A stretch of DNA of 64,000 nt, from positions 1 to 64,000 of the forward strand of contig NZ_QXIO01000003.1 of the NCBI RefSeq assembly GCF_003545765.1, read 5' to 3'. Made by a program: the position numbers and the translations under genes. This stretch comes from Colwellia sp. RSH04. Lineage in GTDB: Bacteria > Pseudomonadota > Gammaproteobacteria > Enterobacterales > Alteromonadaceae. Under the pieces are notes generated by a model. That model was not told the DNA's origin, did no database searches, and saw only the letters and a program-made list of their open reading frames with translations. Numbering within the stretch: the stretch's first letter is position 1; each line of letters starts with the position of its first letter. Positions 35,275 to 43,911 of this stretch are shown piece after piece.

Positions 35275-37815
35275 CTAGAAACTACCTCGAATACCCACAC
35301 TAAAGCTTCTTGCGGGTAAAGGAGCTACATTTTTTAAAAATGACGAATGTACTCGAGCATTTTCATTGAGTAAATTTTGCCCCTTAATATACAGCACTAA
35401 ATCATCACCAATTCCATCAATATAATAATTTAAGTGAGCATCGAACATCGTATAAGCCTCTGTTGTTGTTTCAAGCTTAGCAATATCATCTTGCTCAAAA
35501 TAGTGACTAAGACTTAATTCACCATCAAATTGCTCACCTTGATAGTTAAGTAAGCCAGCGAAACGCAAAGGAGGGATTCTTGGTAAATTATCATTTTCAC
35601 CATCTTGTACATCAGTTAGCTTGGCACGAATGTAATCACCTAACACAGTCACTTTAAATTCATCTGAAATTTGATAGGCAACTTCGGCTTCAAAACCATA
35701 TAGTTGCGCATCAGATTGCACATACTGCATAACAGGCAAGCCAGATGATTCCTCTGTATGTTCTTCATCAACATGCTCTTCTTCGCCATGACCGTGTTCA
35801 TCATGAAAAACAAATCCAGTATCTTGTTGATAGTAATAATCATCAATTTGGTTATAAAAAGCACTTAACACAAAGCCAAAATCACCTGAGAATTTTCGCC
35901 AAGTTAAATCTAAATTAAATGATGTTTCAACATTTGGCTCATGATCAGATAACTCAACATGCAGTTCTTCACCTTCCTGCTCAACCTCAAACATGGCGCC
36001 AACTTCATAAGTATTCGCACCGATATGTGGACCAAAGGCAAAAAGTTCGCCGGCACTAGGCGCTCGTTGAGAGATAGCAGCAGAAGCGCCAATATTATAT
36101 CCAGATTGATAATCCCAGACCAAACCTACCGATGCGCTTAATGGCGTGAATGATTGATCTGACAACGTTAGGTGTTCTTCTTCGTGCTCATGATGATCGT
36201 CTTCATGCCCATGTTCAAACTCATATCCATCAATATCAATCATGACATGCTCAATACGTGCCCCTAACTGTATCAAAACTTGCCCTACATGCTTCTCTTC
36301 AAGCCATGCAGCAGCAATATTTTGAGTAAGAGATGGTGGTGTGAAAGCTTCTGCTCCTTGCGCAGAAAAATCACTTTGCTTGTAATGTAATGTCCAAGCC
36401 CCTTGCCAGTCATTCATCGCTTTATGATAGATATCAGCTCTTGCTTCGAACGTTTCATTATCAAAACGTGTGCCTACCTCACCATCATCAATTTCTTCAT
36501 GGCTATAGTCGGTATAAGCTAGCTTAGTTGCTAACTTTGAAATAAAAGTATTTTCAAATTTCAATTCACTCAACATTTGAAGTCTATCTTGGTTCATCTT
36601 GGCATATACGCCATGCTCTTCTTCATGCTCTTCTTCATGCTCTTCATGAGCCTCATGTTCATCGTGTTCTTCTTCATGCTCACCATGTGTATGTCCTGGT
36701 ATGCCATATTCTCGCGTCATATTGCCATAAGAAAAACCAACAAAACCTTGATCAAACAAATAGCTACTGCCCAATGTAAAACCATTTGATTTTGATGCGC
36801 TATTAGCTAACCTTTCACTGTGCTCTTCTTCATGCTCATCATCATGAGCTTCGTGATCATCGTGATCATCAAGCTCTGCTTCACCAGCAAGCTTATAATC
36901 TTTAGATTCTCGCCAAAAAGCATCACCATGAAATGCCCAATTATCAAACCCTGCTTGTAAGTTAACTGCAGCTTGTTGCTCGTTAGAAACATCATTATAT
37001 TGCAACATCCAATCGGCTATGGTTTCATTACTTGTAGGTACACGATTATCAACAACATTTACCACCCCGCCTATCGCACCACTGCCATAAAACAATGTTG
37101 CTGGGCCTCGTAATACTTCAACTTGTTGTGCTGTACTCGTTTCAGCAGCAACAGCGTGATCCGCTCCTAAACGTGATGCATCACCAGCATCAAGTCCATT
37201 TTGTGTAATGAGTACTCTGGGTCCATCTAAACCTCGAATGATAGGAGAGCTGGCAACAGGGCCGTAATAGCTAGAATGAACACCCACTTCATTTTTCAGT
37301 GTTTCGCCTAAAGTAGAAGCTTGCTTTAACTTTAGCTCATCACCACTGATCACATTAACAGGGAGTGCTGACTCTATAGCTGATGCATGTAACACACTAC
37401 CTTTCACATCGATAACTTCAATTACAGAGGGTAATAATGATACGCTAAGGTTACTTATATTCTGGTTTTCAACTTTTACTATTAAGGAGTTATGACTGAA
37501 GTTTTTAGCACTGGTGTGTAATTCGAAAGTACCCGCAGAAATATCGTTAAAAATAAAATATCCCTTGGCATCAGTTAGCTGACTTTTATCTAACCCTTTT
37601 AAACTTACTTTAGCATTAGCAATTGCATTGCCTTGTTTATCGACTATTTGTCCTGAAAGTTCAGCTGACAATACCTGACTACACCAGACTAAAGGGAAAG
37701 CCGTTATAGCGGAAACTACAGCTGCTCGGGTTGTTTTGCGTGATTTAAGTTTATTTTTTTTTATAGCAGAAGCTTTACTCAAACTATGTGTTTGAGTAAC
37801 TAATTTATTAAACAT
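35275..37815 (-). CDS. ZnuD-like TonB-dependent receptor with His-rich loops
   Basis: 846 residues. After a long N-terminal export region comes a carboxypeptidase-like domain (GQIVDKQGNAIANAKVSLKG, about 55-140), then the plug (residues ~150-260, ending GAIGGVVNVVDNRV) and a 22-strand barrel ending in Phe. At least four extracellular loops are packed with His, Glu and Asp (HEAHDDEHEEEHSE, HTHGEHEEEHDEHEAHEE, HGHEDDHHEHEEEH, EHGHGEEEHVDEEH). ZnuD-type zinc receptors share such His/acidic loops. It lies 79 bases after a small membrane protein gene preceded by a perfect Zur-type palindrome. Zinc uptake is strongly suggested; copper or nickel remains possible. Confidence 0.88.
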   Translation of the reverse strand: MFNKLVTQTHSLSKASAIKKNKLKSRKTTRAAVVSAITAFPLVWCSQVLSAELSGQIVDKQGNAIANAKVSLKGLDKSQLTDAKGYFIFNDISAGTFELHTSAKNFSHNSLIVKVENQNISNLSVSLLPSVIEVIDVKGSVLHASAIESALPVNVISGDELKLKQASTLGETLKNEVGVHSSYYGPVASSPIIRGLDGPRVLITQNGLDAGDASRLGADHAVAAETSTAQQVEVLRGPATLFYGSGAIGGVVNVVDNRVPTSNETIADWMLQYNDVSNEQQAAVNLQAGFDNWAFHGDAFWRESKDYKLAGEAELDDHDDHEAHDDEHEEEHSERLANSASKSNGFTLGSSYLFDQGFVGFSYGNMTREYGIPGHTHGEHEEEHDEHEAHEEHEEEHEEEHGVYAKMNQDRLQMLSELKFENTFISKLATKLAYTDYSHEEIDDGEVGTRFDNETFEARADIYHKAMNDWQGAWTLHYKQSDFSAQGAEAFTPPSLTQNIAAAWLEEKHVGQVLIQLGARIEHVMIDIDGYEFEHGHEDDHHEHEEEHLTLSDQSFTPLSASVGLVWDYQSGYNIGASAAISQRAPSAGELFAFGPHIGANTYEVGAMFEVEQEGEELHVELSDHEPNVETSFNLDLTWRKFSGDFGFVLSAFYNQIDDYYYQQDTGFVFHDEHGHGEEEHVDEEHTEESSGLPVMQYVQSDAQLYGFEAEVAYQISDEFKVTVLGDYIRAKLTDVQDGENDNLPRIPPLRFAGLLNYQGEQFDGELSLSHYFEQDDIAKLETTTEAYTMFDAHLNYYIDGIGDDLVLYIKGQNLLNENARVHSSFLKNVAPLPARSFSVGIRGSF

Positions 37816-37894
37816 CTTATATTCCAGTAATTTTACATAACAAGCGGTAACTCAGAAATACTAAGTACCTAATACGTTCTTCGTGATGATAAAA

Positions 37895-38182
37895 TTAGAA
37901 ACGTGGTGGGGCTCTTAACTTCGCTAAACCAAAGTAAGGAGTATGCGCGAGCATTAATTCTGTATGTATTACTACATTTTGAAAGTGTTTAACTACGAAA
38001 ATACTAACTGAGTTATTAGCTTCTACCGTATCTAAGCCTTGATAACAAAGGTAACAGTCTTGCTGTTCAAACTGGGAAGCTTGCGAAGTAATATGGTCAC
38101 TATGAGAAATAAAAGCACATAAAAAAACCATTAACACAAGTGTACTAATGTAACGGTTTAGGCGTCGTCTTTTTGACAACAT
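37895..38182 (-). CDS. small predicted membrane/periplasmic protein, Zur-controlled
   Basis: About 95 residues from the ATG at 38182; the frame also contains ATGs at 38212 and 38209, which would leave almost no leader. An N-terminal helix (RRRLNRYISTLVLMVFLCAFISHSDH) anchors or exports it. A Cys-x2-Cys pair (DCYLCYQGLD) and several His could bind metal. It ends LRAPPRF, as do DUF2946-like proteins. Function unknown. It sits between the Zur-type box and the His-rich TonB receptor, so a helper role in zinc uptake is inferred. Confidence 0.65.
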   Translation of the reverse strand: MLSKRRRLNRYISTLVLMVFLCAFISHSDHITSQASQFEQQDCYLCYQGLDTVEANNSVSIFVVKHFQNVVIHTELMLAHTPYFGLAKLRAPPRF

Positions 38183-38218
38183 TGTAGAGTTTTTATCAAT
38201 AGAGCACATCATAATGTT

Positions 38219-38233
38219 TGTTATATTATAACA
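38219..38233. promoter_or_regulatory. Zur box
   Basis: TGTTATATTATAACA is a perfect palindrome equal to the gammaproteobacterial Zur core TGTTATANTATAACA. The minus strand contains TATAAT inside the site (a built-in -10), so Zur bound here would block transcription of the small protein and the TonB receptor. Confidence 0.85.
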
Positions 38234-38353
38234 TCTGATTTACCGCATCAATAATAATTCAACAATATTCATTGACTAACACCAGTCGCCAAGACTAACC
38301 TTAAAGAGTACCAACCCATCATCTTCTGTTTTTTCATTAATTATTGGTAACTT

Positions 38354-39601
38354 ATGTCAAAATCATTATCCTCATTATTACTAAAAAAAACGAAAAGAAT
38401 CTCACATTTACCTCGCAGATTAGGCCAAGCTAGTTTTGCTATTTTTATCCTTACATCATCTGCTACAAGTATGGCTGAAAACTTCAATGCAAGAAGAGCA
38501 GGTCAAGGTTTCACAGGGATAACTCTTGACTATACCAATGCCTTAAGCAACCCAGCCCTACTGACGGAATATACAAGTAAAGATGACTTCTATTTTTCAC
38601 TCAACCTTGGCATTTTAGCTTCAGACGAATTTAATGTGATTGATAAAGGTGGCAATGTTGCTCAAGACTTAGCAACTCTTTCTGATGGCATAAATGCTGG
38701 CATTCCTTCAGATATTCTCAACACACAAGTCGATAGTATTATTCACGAATTACAGGCTATAAACTCTCAAGTAGTTAGTGGACAAAATGGTTTAAGTTTT
38801 CAGGTAATTGTACCCAATAAATATTTAAGCTTCGGTTTATTCACTAATCAATATGGTCGGTATAATGGTGTAATCAATTATAATCAAACCGATGAGCAAC
38901 TATTGCGCAATGCAATAGATTCAGGCGATTTAAAACTTGATGAGTTAAAATCTACAGCGACAGGCATAGGTTACTCGATTGCAGAGGCAGGCGTTATGCT
39001 CGGTGGCGAAGTGCATAAAACTAAGCTATATGATGTCTCAGCAGGCATTAAATTAAAATATCAACGCATTGATTTACTTTTCAATACTAAAAACATTAGT
39101 GATTTTAATGATAATGACTTTGACTTAGGAAATGAAGACAACATTACTGATGACTCTAATGGCAATATAGATTTAGGTCTTTATTTTGCTTGGGGTGATG
39201 AAAGACAATGGCATGCGGCTGTCGTATCAAATAACTTGATTTCTCATGAAGTAAAACACCCTAAAGTCGGGCTTGCTTTTTTGCTTGAAACTACCAGTAT
39301 CGCAGGGTTAAGCTATCAAAATGATTGGTTAACTTTAGCCACCGAATTTGATTTAACTGATAGAGAGAGCTTAATTGAAGTAAAAGCATCAAAATACGCT
39401 AGTATTGGTGCTGAATTTACGGTTAATAACAGTTTACAATTAAGGCTAGGCTACCGTGCAGATTTAAATGATGTTGATGCTGATATTATGACAGCAGGTC
39501 TTGGCATATCTCCATGGGATGTTGTTTCAATCGATATTGCAGGCTATATGGGTGATCATCAAACATATGGTGCTGCTATTGAGTTTGGTTTGAAAATATA
39601 G
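38354..39601 (+). CDS. TraF_2-type outer membrane beta-barrel protein
   Basis: 415 residues with an unusually long basic N-terminus (about 25 residues) before a signal sequence ending near SATSMAE. The body is FNARRAGQGFTGITLDYTNALSNPALLTEY, a pattern of FadL/TraF-like barrel proteins (annotated conjugal transfer TraF family PF13729 in Colwellia and relatives), with strands to the C-terminus (TYGAAIEFGLKI). Despite the family name there are no conjugation genes here, so a general outer-membrane porin-like role is more likely. It stands divergent from the Zur box, so Zur control in this direction is possible but unproven. Confidence 0.7.
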   Translation: MSKSLSSLLLKKTKRISHLPRRLGQASFAIFILTSSATSMAENFNARRAGQGFTGITLDYTNALSNPALLTEYTSKDDFYFSLNLGILASDEFNVIDKGGNVAQDLATLSDGINAGIPSDILNTQVDSIIHELQAINSQVVSGQNGLSFQVIVPNKYLSFGLFTNQYGRYNGVINYNQTDEQLLRNAIDSGDLKLDELKSTATGIGYSIAEAGVMLGGEVHKTKLYDVSAGIKLKYQRIDLLFNTKNISDFNDNDFDLGNEDNITDDSNGNIDLGLYFAWGDERQWHAAVVSNNLISHEVKHPKVGLAFLLETTSIAGLSYQNDWLTLATEFDLTDRESLIEVKASKYASIGAEFTVNNSLQLRLGYRADLNDVDADIMTAGLGISPWDVVSIDIAGYMGDHQTYGAAIEFGLKI

Positions 39602-39634
39602 CTTAAAAACCCCTGACAGGGATTAATCATTGAT

Positions 39635-39668
39635 AAACAAAAAGCACACAAAAGTGTGCTTTTTGTTT
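39635..39668. terminator. bidirectional terminator between convergent genes
   Basis: Stem aaacaaaaagcacac (39635-39649) / gtgtgctttttgttt (39654-39668) with loop aaaa. A- and T-rich arms serve both strands. Confidence 0.9.
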
Positions 39669-39695
39669 AATCGTCTACTCGCATAGAAGTTGGCA

Positions 39696-40841
39696 CTAAT
39701 CAAGTACAAAGAAATCGCTAAATACTTTATATAATTCAGTGCCCTGATTCACACTTGCTGAAGCAAAATGCAAAATAGGTAGCACTGTATGATCTAAGGT
39801 CACATAGTGTAACGGGTCACCATCACCGTAATTATCCATTCTTAGTATTCTGGCCAGTGGTTCACCCGTAGCTAGAGGCTCGCCGAAGTTTGCTAGAAAA
39901 TCAACCATACCACCCATTGGTGAATATAGCGCTTTATAATTTTTTAAATAGCAAGCATACCGAGTCATCTCTTGTGGCTTATATTCAGCCGCATTAATAA
40001 CGCCCTTATGTTGCAAATAACTTAAAATTCCCATGGCATCTTGATGAGCTACATCCAAGTCAATTTGTTCTTGAGAGCCTAACTCAACAGTAAAGCTTTC
40101 TTTATTGAAAACCCCTTGCCCCATAGTAAAAGTACGGCCTTTTGCTACAAACGCTTGTTGTAAATGCCACCAAGGACAAAAAGTCGCTTCATCCATTGCG
40201 CCATCAAATTCATTTGGGATAAGAATAGTGTGCGGAATATCAAAGTAACTTGCGCTAGTTTGTGCATATTCAGGGCAATATAAATGCTTACTGGAAATGG
40301 GGCCTGTATGTAAATCTAACACTAAATCGGCTTGATGGGCTAAACGTTGCAACTGATAAGCAATACGCTGACCTGTGGTTAAGCCAAAAATATTATGATC
40401 AAGCTTTTGCTCAATCTCATTAATCATTAATTGCTTAAACTGATGTTCAATATCAATATCGGTTGCATTAATGTACTGTTCGGTGAAAGGTAATATTATG
40501 GATTCATCAAAATGATACATACGGTTCCAGTTTACACCGGTTATGGGATCAAAACGCCCTAAGGTATATTCACCATTTTTGTGATTACAAGCCACAGGAT
40601 TAGCATAAGGAACTAAAGTAATATTCCCTTGAATATCACAGTCTTTCAATAACTCTAACAACTGAAAAATAACAGCATTGCCCTGCACTTCAGCACCGTG
40701 CATATTCGCTTGAATATAAACGTTTGGCCCTTGAGGGTTCGGTGTTTTATAAGAATAAACTGGAACCGTTAATTTTGCCCCACTGGCCATCTCACCAACC
40801 GACATAACGGTTTTATTAAATATATTTTGATTTTTTGACAT
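39696..40841 (-). CDS. AspA/AstE-family zinc amidohydrolase, candidate N-succinyl-DAP desuccinylase
   Basis: 381 residues of the aspartoacylase/succinylglutamate desuccinylase family (M14-like fold). Zinc ligands are visible in QANMHGAEVQGNAV (His and Glu) and in VLDLHTGP (His), and the catalytic Glu in FTVELGSQEQ. Substrate Arg contacts would be in YANPVACNHKNGEY and NWNRMYHF. It is last in a lysine-riboswitch operon with dapA-, dapD- and lysA-like genes, 19 bases after the lysA-like gene. Known members remove acyl groups from acyl-amino acids, so it is proposed to remove succinate from N-succinyl-LL-diaminopimelate, the step normally done by DapE. That specific role is inferred from context. 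Confidence 0.8.
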   Translation of the reverse strand: MSKNQNIFNKTVMSVGEMASGAKLTVPVYSYKTPNPQGPNVYIQANMHGAEVQGNAVIFQLLELLKDCDIQGNITLVPYANPVACNHKNGEYTLGRFDPITGVNWNRMYHFDESIILPFTEQYINATDIDIEHQFKQLMINEIEQKLDHNIFGLTTGQRIAYQLQRLAHQADLVLDLHTGPISSKHLYCPEYAQTSASYFDIPHTILIPNEFDGAMDEATFCPWWHLQQAFVAKGRTFTMGQGVFNKESFTVELGSQEQIDLDVAHQDAMGILSYLQHKGVINAAEYKPQEMTRYACYLKNYKALYSPMGGMVDFLANFGEPLATGEPLARILRMDNYGDGDPLHYVTLDHTVLPILHFASASVNQGTELYKVFSDFFVLD

Positions 40842-40860
40842 ATTAATATCGTTTCTAAGA

Positions 40861-42099
40861 TTAAGCTAAATAACTCGCCGCAGCTTTTGCTGTACGAACA
40901 GGGATCATTTCACCTTGTTCAAAGACATACTCAGCAGCAAGTTCATGGCACAAGAAAAATGGCATACTTTCTGTGAACCCATAGGCACCACAATAGCCAA
41001 AAACAAGTTTATCTCCGACATCGACATCTTTAGGTAATGCTAGCTGTCCTAACTTATCCATGCTCGTGCATAAAGGTCCATGGATATCGAACATTTTTGA
41101 TTGTTGCTTTGAATCGCGAAGTAATTGCACAGGAAACGGCTGTTCTGTTATGGCTGGACGCAATAAATGGTTTATACCTGCTGCCAACACTAATTGTTCT
41201 TGCTGATAATTTTCTTTTCTATCAACAACTGGCACAATGTAGTAACCACATTCTGCAACAGCATATCGTCCTAATTCTAACCAAAGCTCATCAACACCTG
41301 CTTGCGCTTTAATCACAGCAAGGTCATCAATGGTTTGCTGCCAGTTTAACTGTTGACCTTCTGCTAGGTAGTCAATACCTAAACCTCCACCTAAGTCCAG
41401 CACTTTCAATGGCATACCTATGCTTTTGGCGAGTTCGACTAATGGTGTCACCATTTGCGCCCATAAAGAAAACATTTTTTCATTGCTAAGCATATTGCCC
41501 CATTGAAAAATGTGTAAGCCACAAATATCTAAAGCAGGGTATTGCTCAAGAGAGATACTTTGCCATTGCACTACTGACAAACCAAAAGGCGTCAAACTAT
41601 TTCCGCCAAGTGGGTTCTTCTCTCCCTCTTGCCACTGTAACTGAACCCTTAATAACACTGTCGGCTTTATTGCTGAACCGGTATTTAGATTATGTTCAGC
41701 TGTAGCCTCATTTAGCCATGTTAGTTGGTTTAAACTTTCGACAACAAAAGTTTCAACTCCTTGCTTGATGAAAGCAGCGAGTTGTTTTTTGGTTTTTGCA
41801 GGTCCGGTATTAAGGATACGGTTTGCTGAGACACCTTGCGCTAAAACTTGATTGAGTTCACCTGAGCTTGCTACGTCAAAGTTAAAGCCTGCACCATCTA
41901 ATGTTTGTAATATTTTAGATAATGGATTTGCCTTAACTGCAAACCACAGTTTAATTACATCTTGCTGCTGTAGCTTTTCTAAATGTGATTTCAATGCATC
42001 TAACTGATAGACAAAAAGTGCTTGTTCATCATCAGGTGAGCTATGTTGCTCTAGCGCCGAAGCAATATTGCTATCATACCAATCTGGGGTTATTGTCAT
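40861..42099 (-). CDS. lysA: diaminopimelate decarboxylase-like protein (LysA family)
   Basis: 412 residues, fold III PLP enzyme. PLP lysine in KLWFAVKANPLSKIL (about residue 53), the Gly-rich phosphate site LDLGGGLGIDYL, ELGRYAVAECGYYI, and the dimer-interface active-site C-x3-D motif HGPLCTSMD. CGAYGFTES near the C-terminus supplies the Tyr. It decarboxylates meso-diaminopimelate to lysine if it is true LysA. Carboxynorspermidine decarboxylase is a related alternative, but the lysine riboswitch upstream favours LysA. Co-directional with dapD- and hydrolase-like genes. Confidence 0.8.
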   Translation of the reverse strand: MTITPDWYDSNIASALEQHSSPDDEQALFVYQLDALKSHLEKLQQQDVIKLWFAVKANPLSKILQTLDGAGFNFDVASSGELNQVLAQGVSANRILNTGPAKTKKQLAAFIKQGVETFVVESLNQLTWLNEATAEHNLNTGSAIKPTVLLRVQLQWQEGEKNPLGGNSLTPFGLSVVQWQSISLEQYPALDICGLHIFQWGNMLSNEKMFSLWAQMVTPLVELAKSIGMPLKVLDLGGGLGIDYLAEGQQLNWQQTIDDLAVIKAQAGVDELWLELGRYAVAECGYYIVPVVDRKENYQQEQLVLAAGINHLLRPAITEQPFPVQLLRDSKQQSKMFDIHGPLCTSMDKLGQLALPKDVDVGDKLVFGYCGAYGFTESMPFFLCHELAAEYVFEQGEMIPVRTAKAAASYLA

Positions 42100-42153
42100 T
42101 TTAATCTCAACTTATTTTCAATTAAGGCATTCATCTTTAAAGCAGGTAAGTAA

Positions 42154-42903
42154 TTATCGTAAAATCGATTCTAACTCTAACGCTGCATCACTTTTTTCAT
42201 CACGATATTTAACAATTAACGCACAAGCCATGTTTAAACCTTGCTCTTGTGCCCATTCACTTTGCACAGGACGTGTACCTGGAACAACAATAGCGCCTGC
42301 TGGAATTTCAGCGCCTTTTTCACGCATTACCTTATTAACACAATCATAAACAGGTACAGACTTAGATAGCGAAACACCTGGTGCCAATACAGCACCTTTT
42401 TTCACTACAATACCTTCAACCACAACAACACCGGCACTTAAAAAAGCATTGTCTTCAATAATAACAGGGCTAGCGCCAACAGGCTCCAATACACCACCAA
42501 TTTGTACCGCGGCTGATACATGTACATTTTTACCAACCTGCGCACAAGAGCCAATCAGTGCATGACTATCAACCATAGTGCCACTATCAACAAAAGCCCC
42601 TACATTGATATAAGCAGGAGGCATAATAATAACACCAGCAGCAACATGCGCTCCTGCTCTAACCGATGAGCCACCAGGAACTAAACGCACATTATCACTC
42701 GGTGAAAATTGACGTGCAGGTAAATTATTTTTATCGACAAAACCTTGATAGTTTTCACCAAAAGCAATATTTTCACCTGCTTTAAAGGCAGCTAAAATAC
42801 CTTCTTTGACAGCAACATTTGCATGCCAATTACCATTTTCATCTTGATTTGCCGCACGTAATGTACCTGCTTCTAACTGTGCTAAAACATCTTGCCAGTT
42901 CAT
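42154..42903 (-). CDS. dapD: DapD-like tetrahydrodipicolinate N-succinyltransferase, short form
   Basis: 249 residues against about 274 in E. coli DapD. The left-handed parallel beta-helix is clear: VRAGAHVAAGVIIMPPAYINVGAFVDSGTMVDSHALIGSCAQVGKNVHVSAAVQIGGVLEP, aligning closely with DapD (YVNIGAYVDEGTMVDTW, GSCAQIGKNVH). The N-terminal helical domain is shortened (starts MNWQDVLAQLEAGTLRAA, matching the later part of E. coli's). It transfers succinyl from succinyl-CoA onto tetrahydrodipicolinate in the lysine/DAP pathway. Not DapH: the C-terminal end (MACALIVKYRDEKSDAALELESILR) is DapD-like. Confidence 0.85.
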   Translation of the reverse strand: MNWQDVLAQLEAGTLRAANQDENGNWHANVAVKEGILAAFKAGENIAFGENYQGFVDKNNLPARQFSPSDNVRLVPGGSSVRAGAHVAAGVIIMPPAYINVGAFVDSGTMVDSHALIGSCAQVGKNVHVSAAVQIGGVLEPVGASPVIIEDNAFLSAGVVVVEGIVVKKGAVLAPGVSLSKSVPVYDCVNKVMREKGAEIPAGAIVVPGTRPVQSEWAQEQGLNMACALIVKYRDEKSDAALELESILR

Positions 42904-42948
42904 ATATTTCTCCGAATTTCTAATAATAAATAAAAGGGTTTTAACGTT

Positions 42949-43911
42949 TTAAGCAAAACGTTTTGTTGTAGGTAAATTCTCTGTTAACCACTGTGTAATT
43001 TGTAAATCAAAATGCAGCAGTTCGTGTTTGTCTGTTAACTCTTCATGAGTTAACGGCGCACGCAAATTTGGGGTGTTAATGCATTGTTGATGATGCATAA
43101 GTACTTTTGCAGGAATAGGGTTTGCGACACTAAATAGCGCGTTAACCGCATTTTTCCATAAAGGAAATAATGCTTGATTTTGCATAGAAGTGCCTTGTAA
43201 ACACTGCTCTACATAAGCATTTGTTGCTTGAGGCCAGACGTTAGCACACACTGAGACCAAGCCTTTAACACCTGCAGAGGCTAAATAAGGCATCATGGCA
43301 TCTTCACCACTAAATAGTTCAATGTTCGGGCAATATTCGCGATACTGTAAAAATTGGTTAATATCGCCACTGGCTTCTTTCATCGCCCAACAATTAGGGT
43401 GATTTTGTAAAGCTTTGACAGTATCAACAGGAATTGCAATACCGCTTCTAGAAGGCACGTTATATAACATGCAAGGAAAGTCTGCTGTATCGAGTAACTC
43501 AGAAAACCATTGGGTTTGTCCAACCACGCCAGGCTTTGCGTACATAGGCGTACCTAATAAAAACGCATCAATAGTTAGGCTATTACAACGCTTTACCCAG
43601 TCAACTTGCTCAGGAAGGTTATAGCCTGCTACAGCAACCATTAAAGGTGTATTAAGTTTGAGACTACAGACATAGTCAACAATGGCATATTGCTCATCTG
43701 TTGTTAGCGCTAAGCCTTCGCCAGTACTGCCAAGTAACAAAATGCCATTTCCTGCATCGGCTTGTGCAATAGCAATCTTCTCTAAACTAGTAAAATCAAC
43801 ACTATTATCTTGATTGAAAGGTGTAACTAGCGCTGTCCATAATGGACATGTAGTGGTTCGCGTAGTACGAACTGAGGTAGAATTATGTGTATTCATTACT
43901 CTCGAACTCAT
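42949..43911 (-). CDS. dapA: dihydrodipicolinate synthase-like protein
   Basis: 320 residues; the ATG at 43896 is a possible start with GAGAG close upstream. TIM-barrel with GSTGEGLALT (second Thr of the active-site pair present), YNVPSRSG (Tyr133 and Arg138 equivalents) and the Schiff-base Lys in WAMKEASGDI. It condenses pyruvate with aspartate semialdehyde to give hydroxytetrahydrodipicolinate, the first committed step to lysine. It is the first gene of the four-gene operon behind the lysine riboswitch, so feedback is at RNA level. An N-terminal extension of about 20 residues before LWTALVTPF is unusual. Confidence 0.88.
   Translation of the reverse strand: MSSRVMNTHNSTSVRTTRTTTCPLWTALVTPFNQDNSVDFTSLEKIAIAQADAGNGILLLGSTGEGLALTTDEQYAIVDYVCSLKLNTPLMVAVAGYNLPEQVDWVKRCNSLTIDAFLLGTPMYAKPGVVGQTQWFSELLDTADFPCMLYNVPSRSGIAIPVDTVKALQNHPNCWAMKEASGDINQFLQYREYCPNIELFSGEDAMMPYLASAGVKGLVSVCANVWPQATNAYVEQCLQGTSMQNQALFPLWKNAVNALFSVANPIPAKVLMHHQQCINTPNLRAPLTHEELTDKHELLHFDLQITQWLTENLPTTKRFA

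Noticed and set aside
35640-37000. Reading frames opposite and in other frames within the His-rich TonB receptor gene
   Set aside because: Long open alternative frames arise from the low-complexity GAA/CAT-rich DNA; they have no signal for a gene, no ribosome site and no family match.
38354-39601. Conjugative transfer (TraF) gene suggesting an integrated element
   Set aside because: The family name is inherited from F-plasmid TraF, but no other transfer, relaxase or integrase genes exist here. The protein has the look of an outer-membrane barrel.
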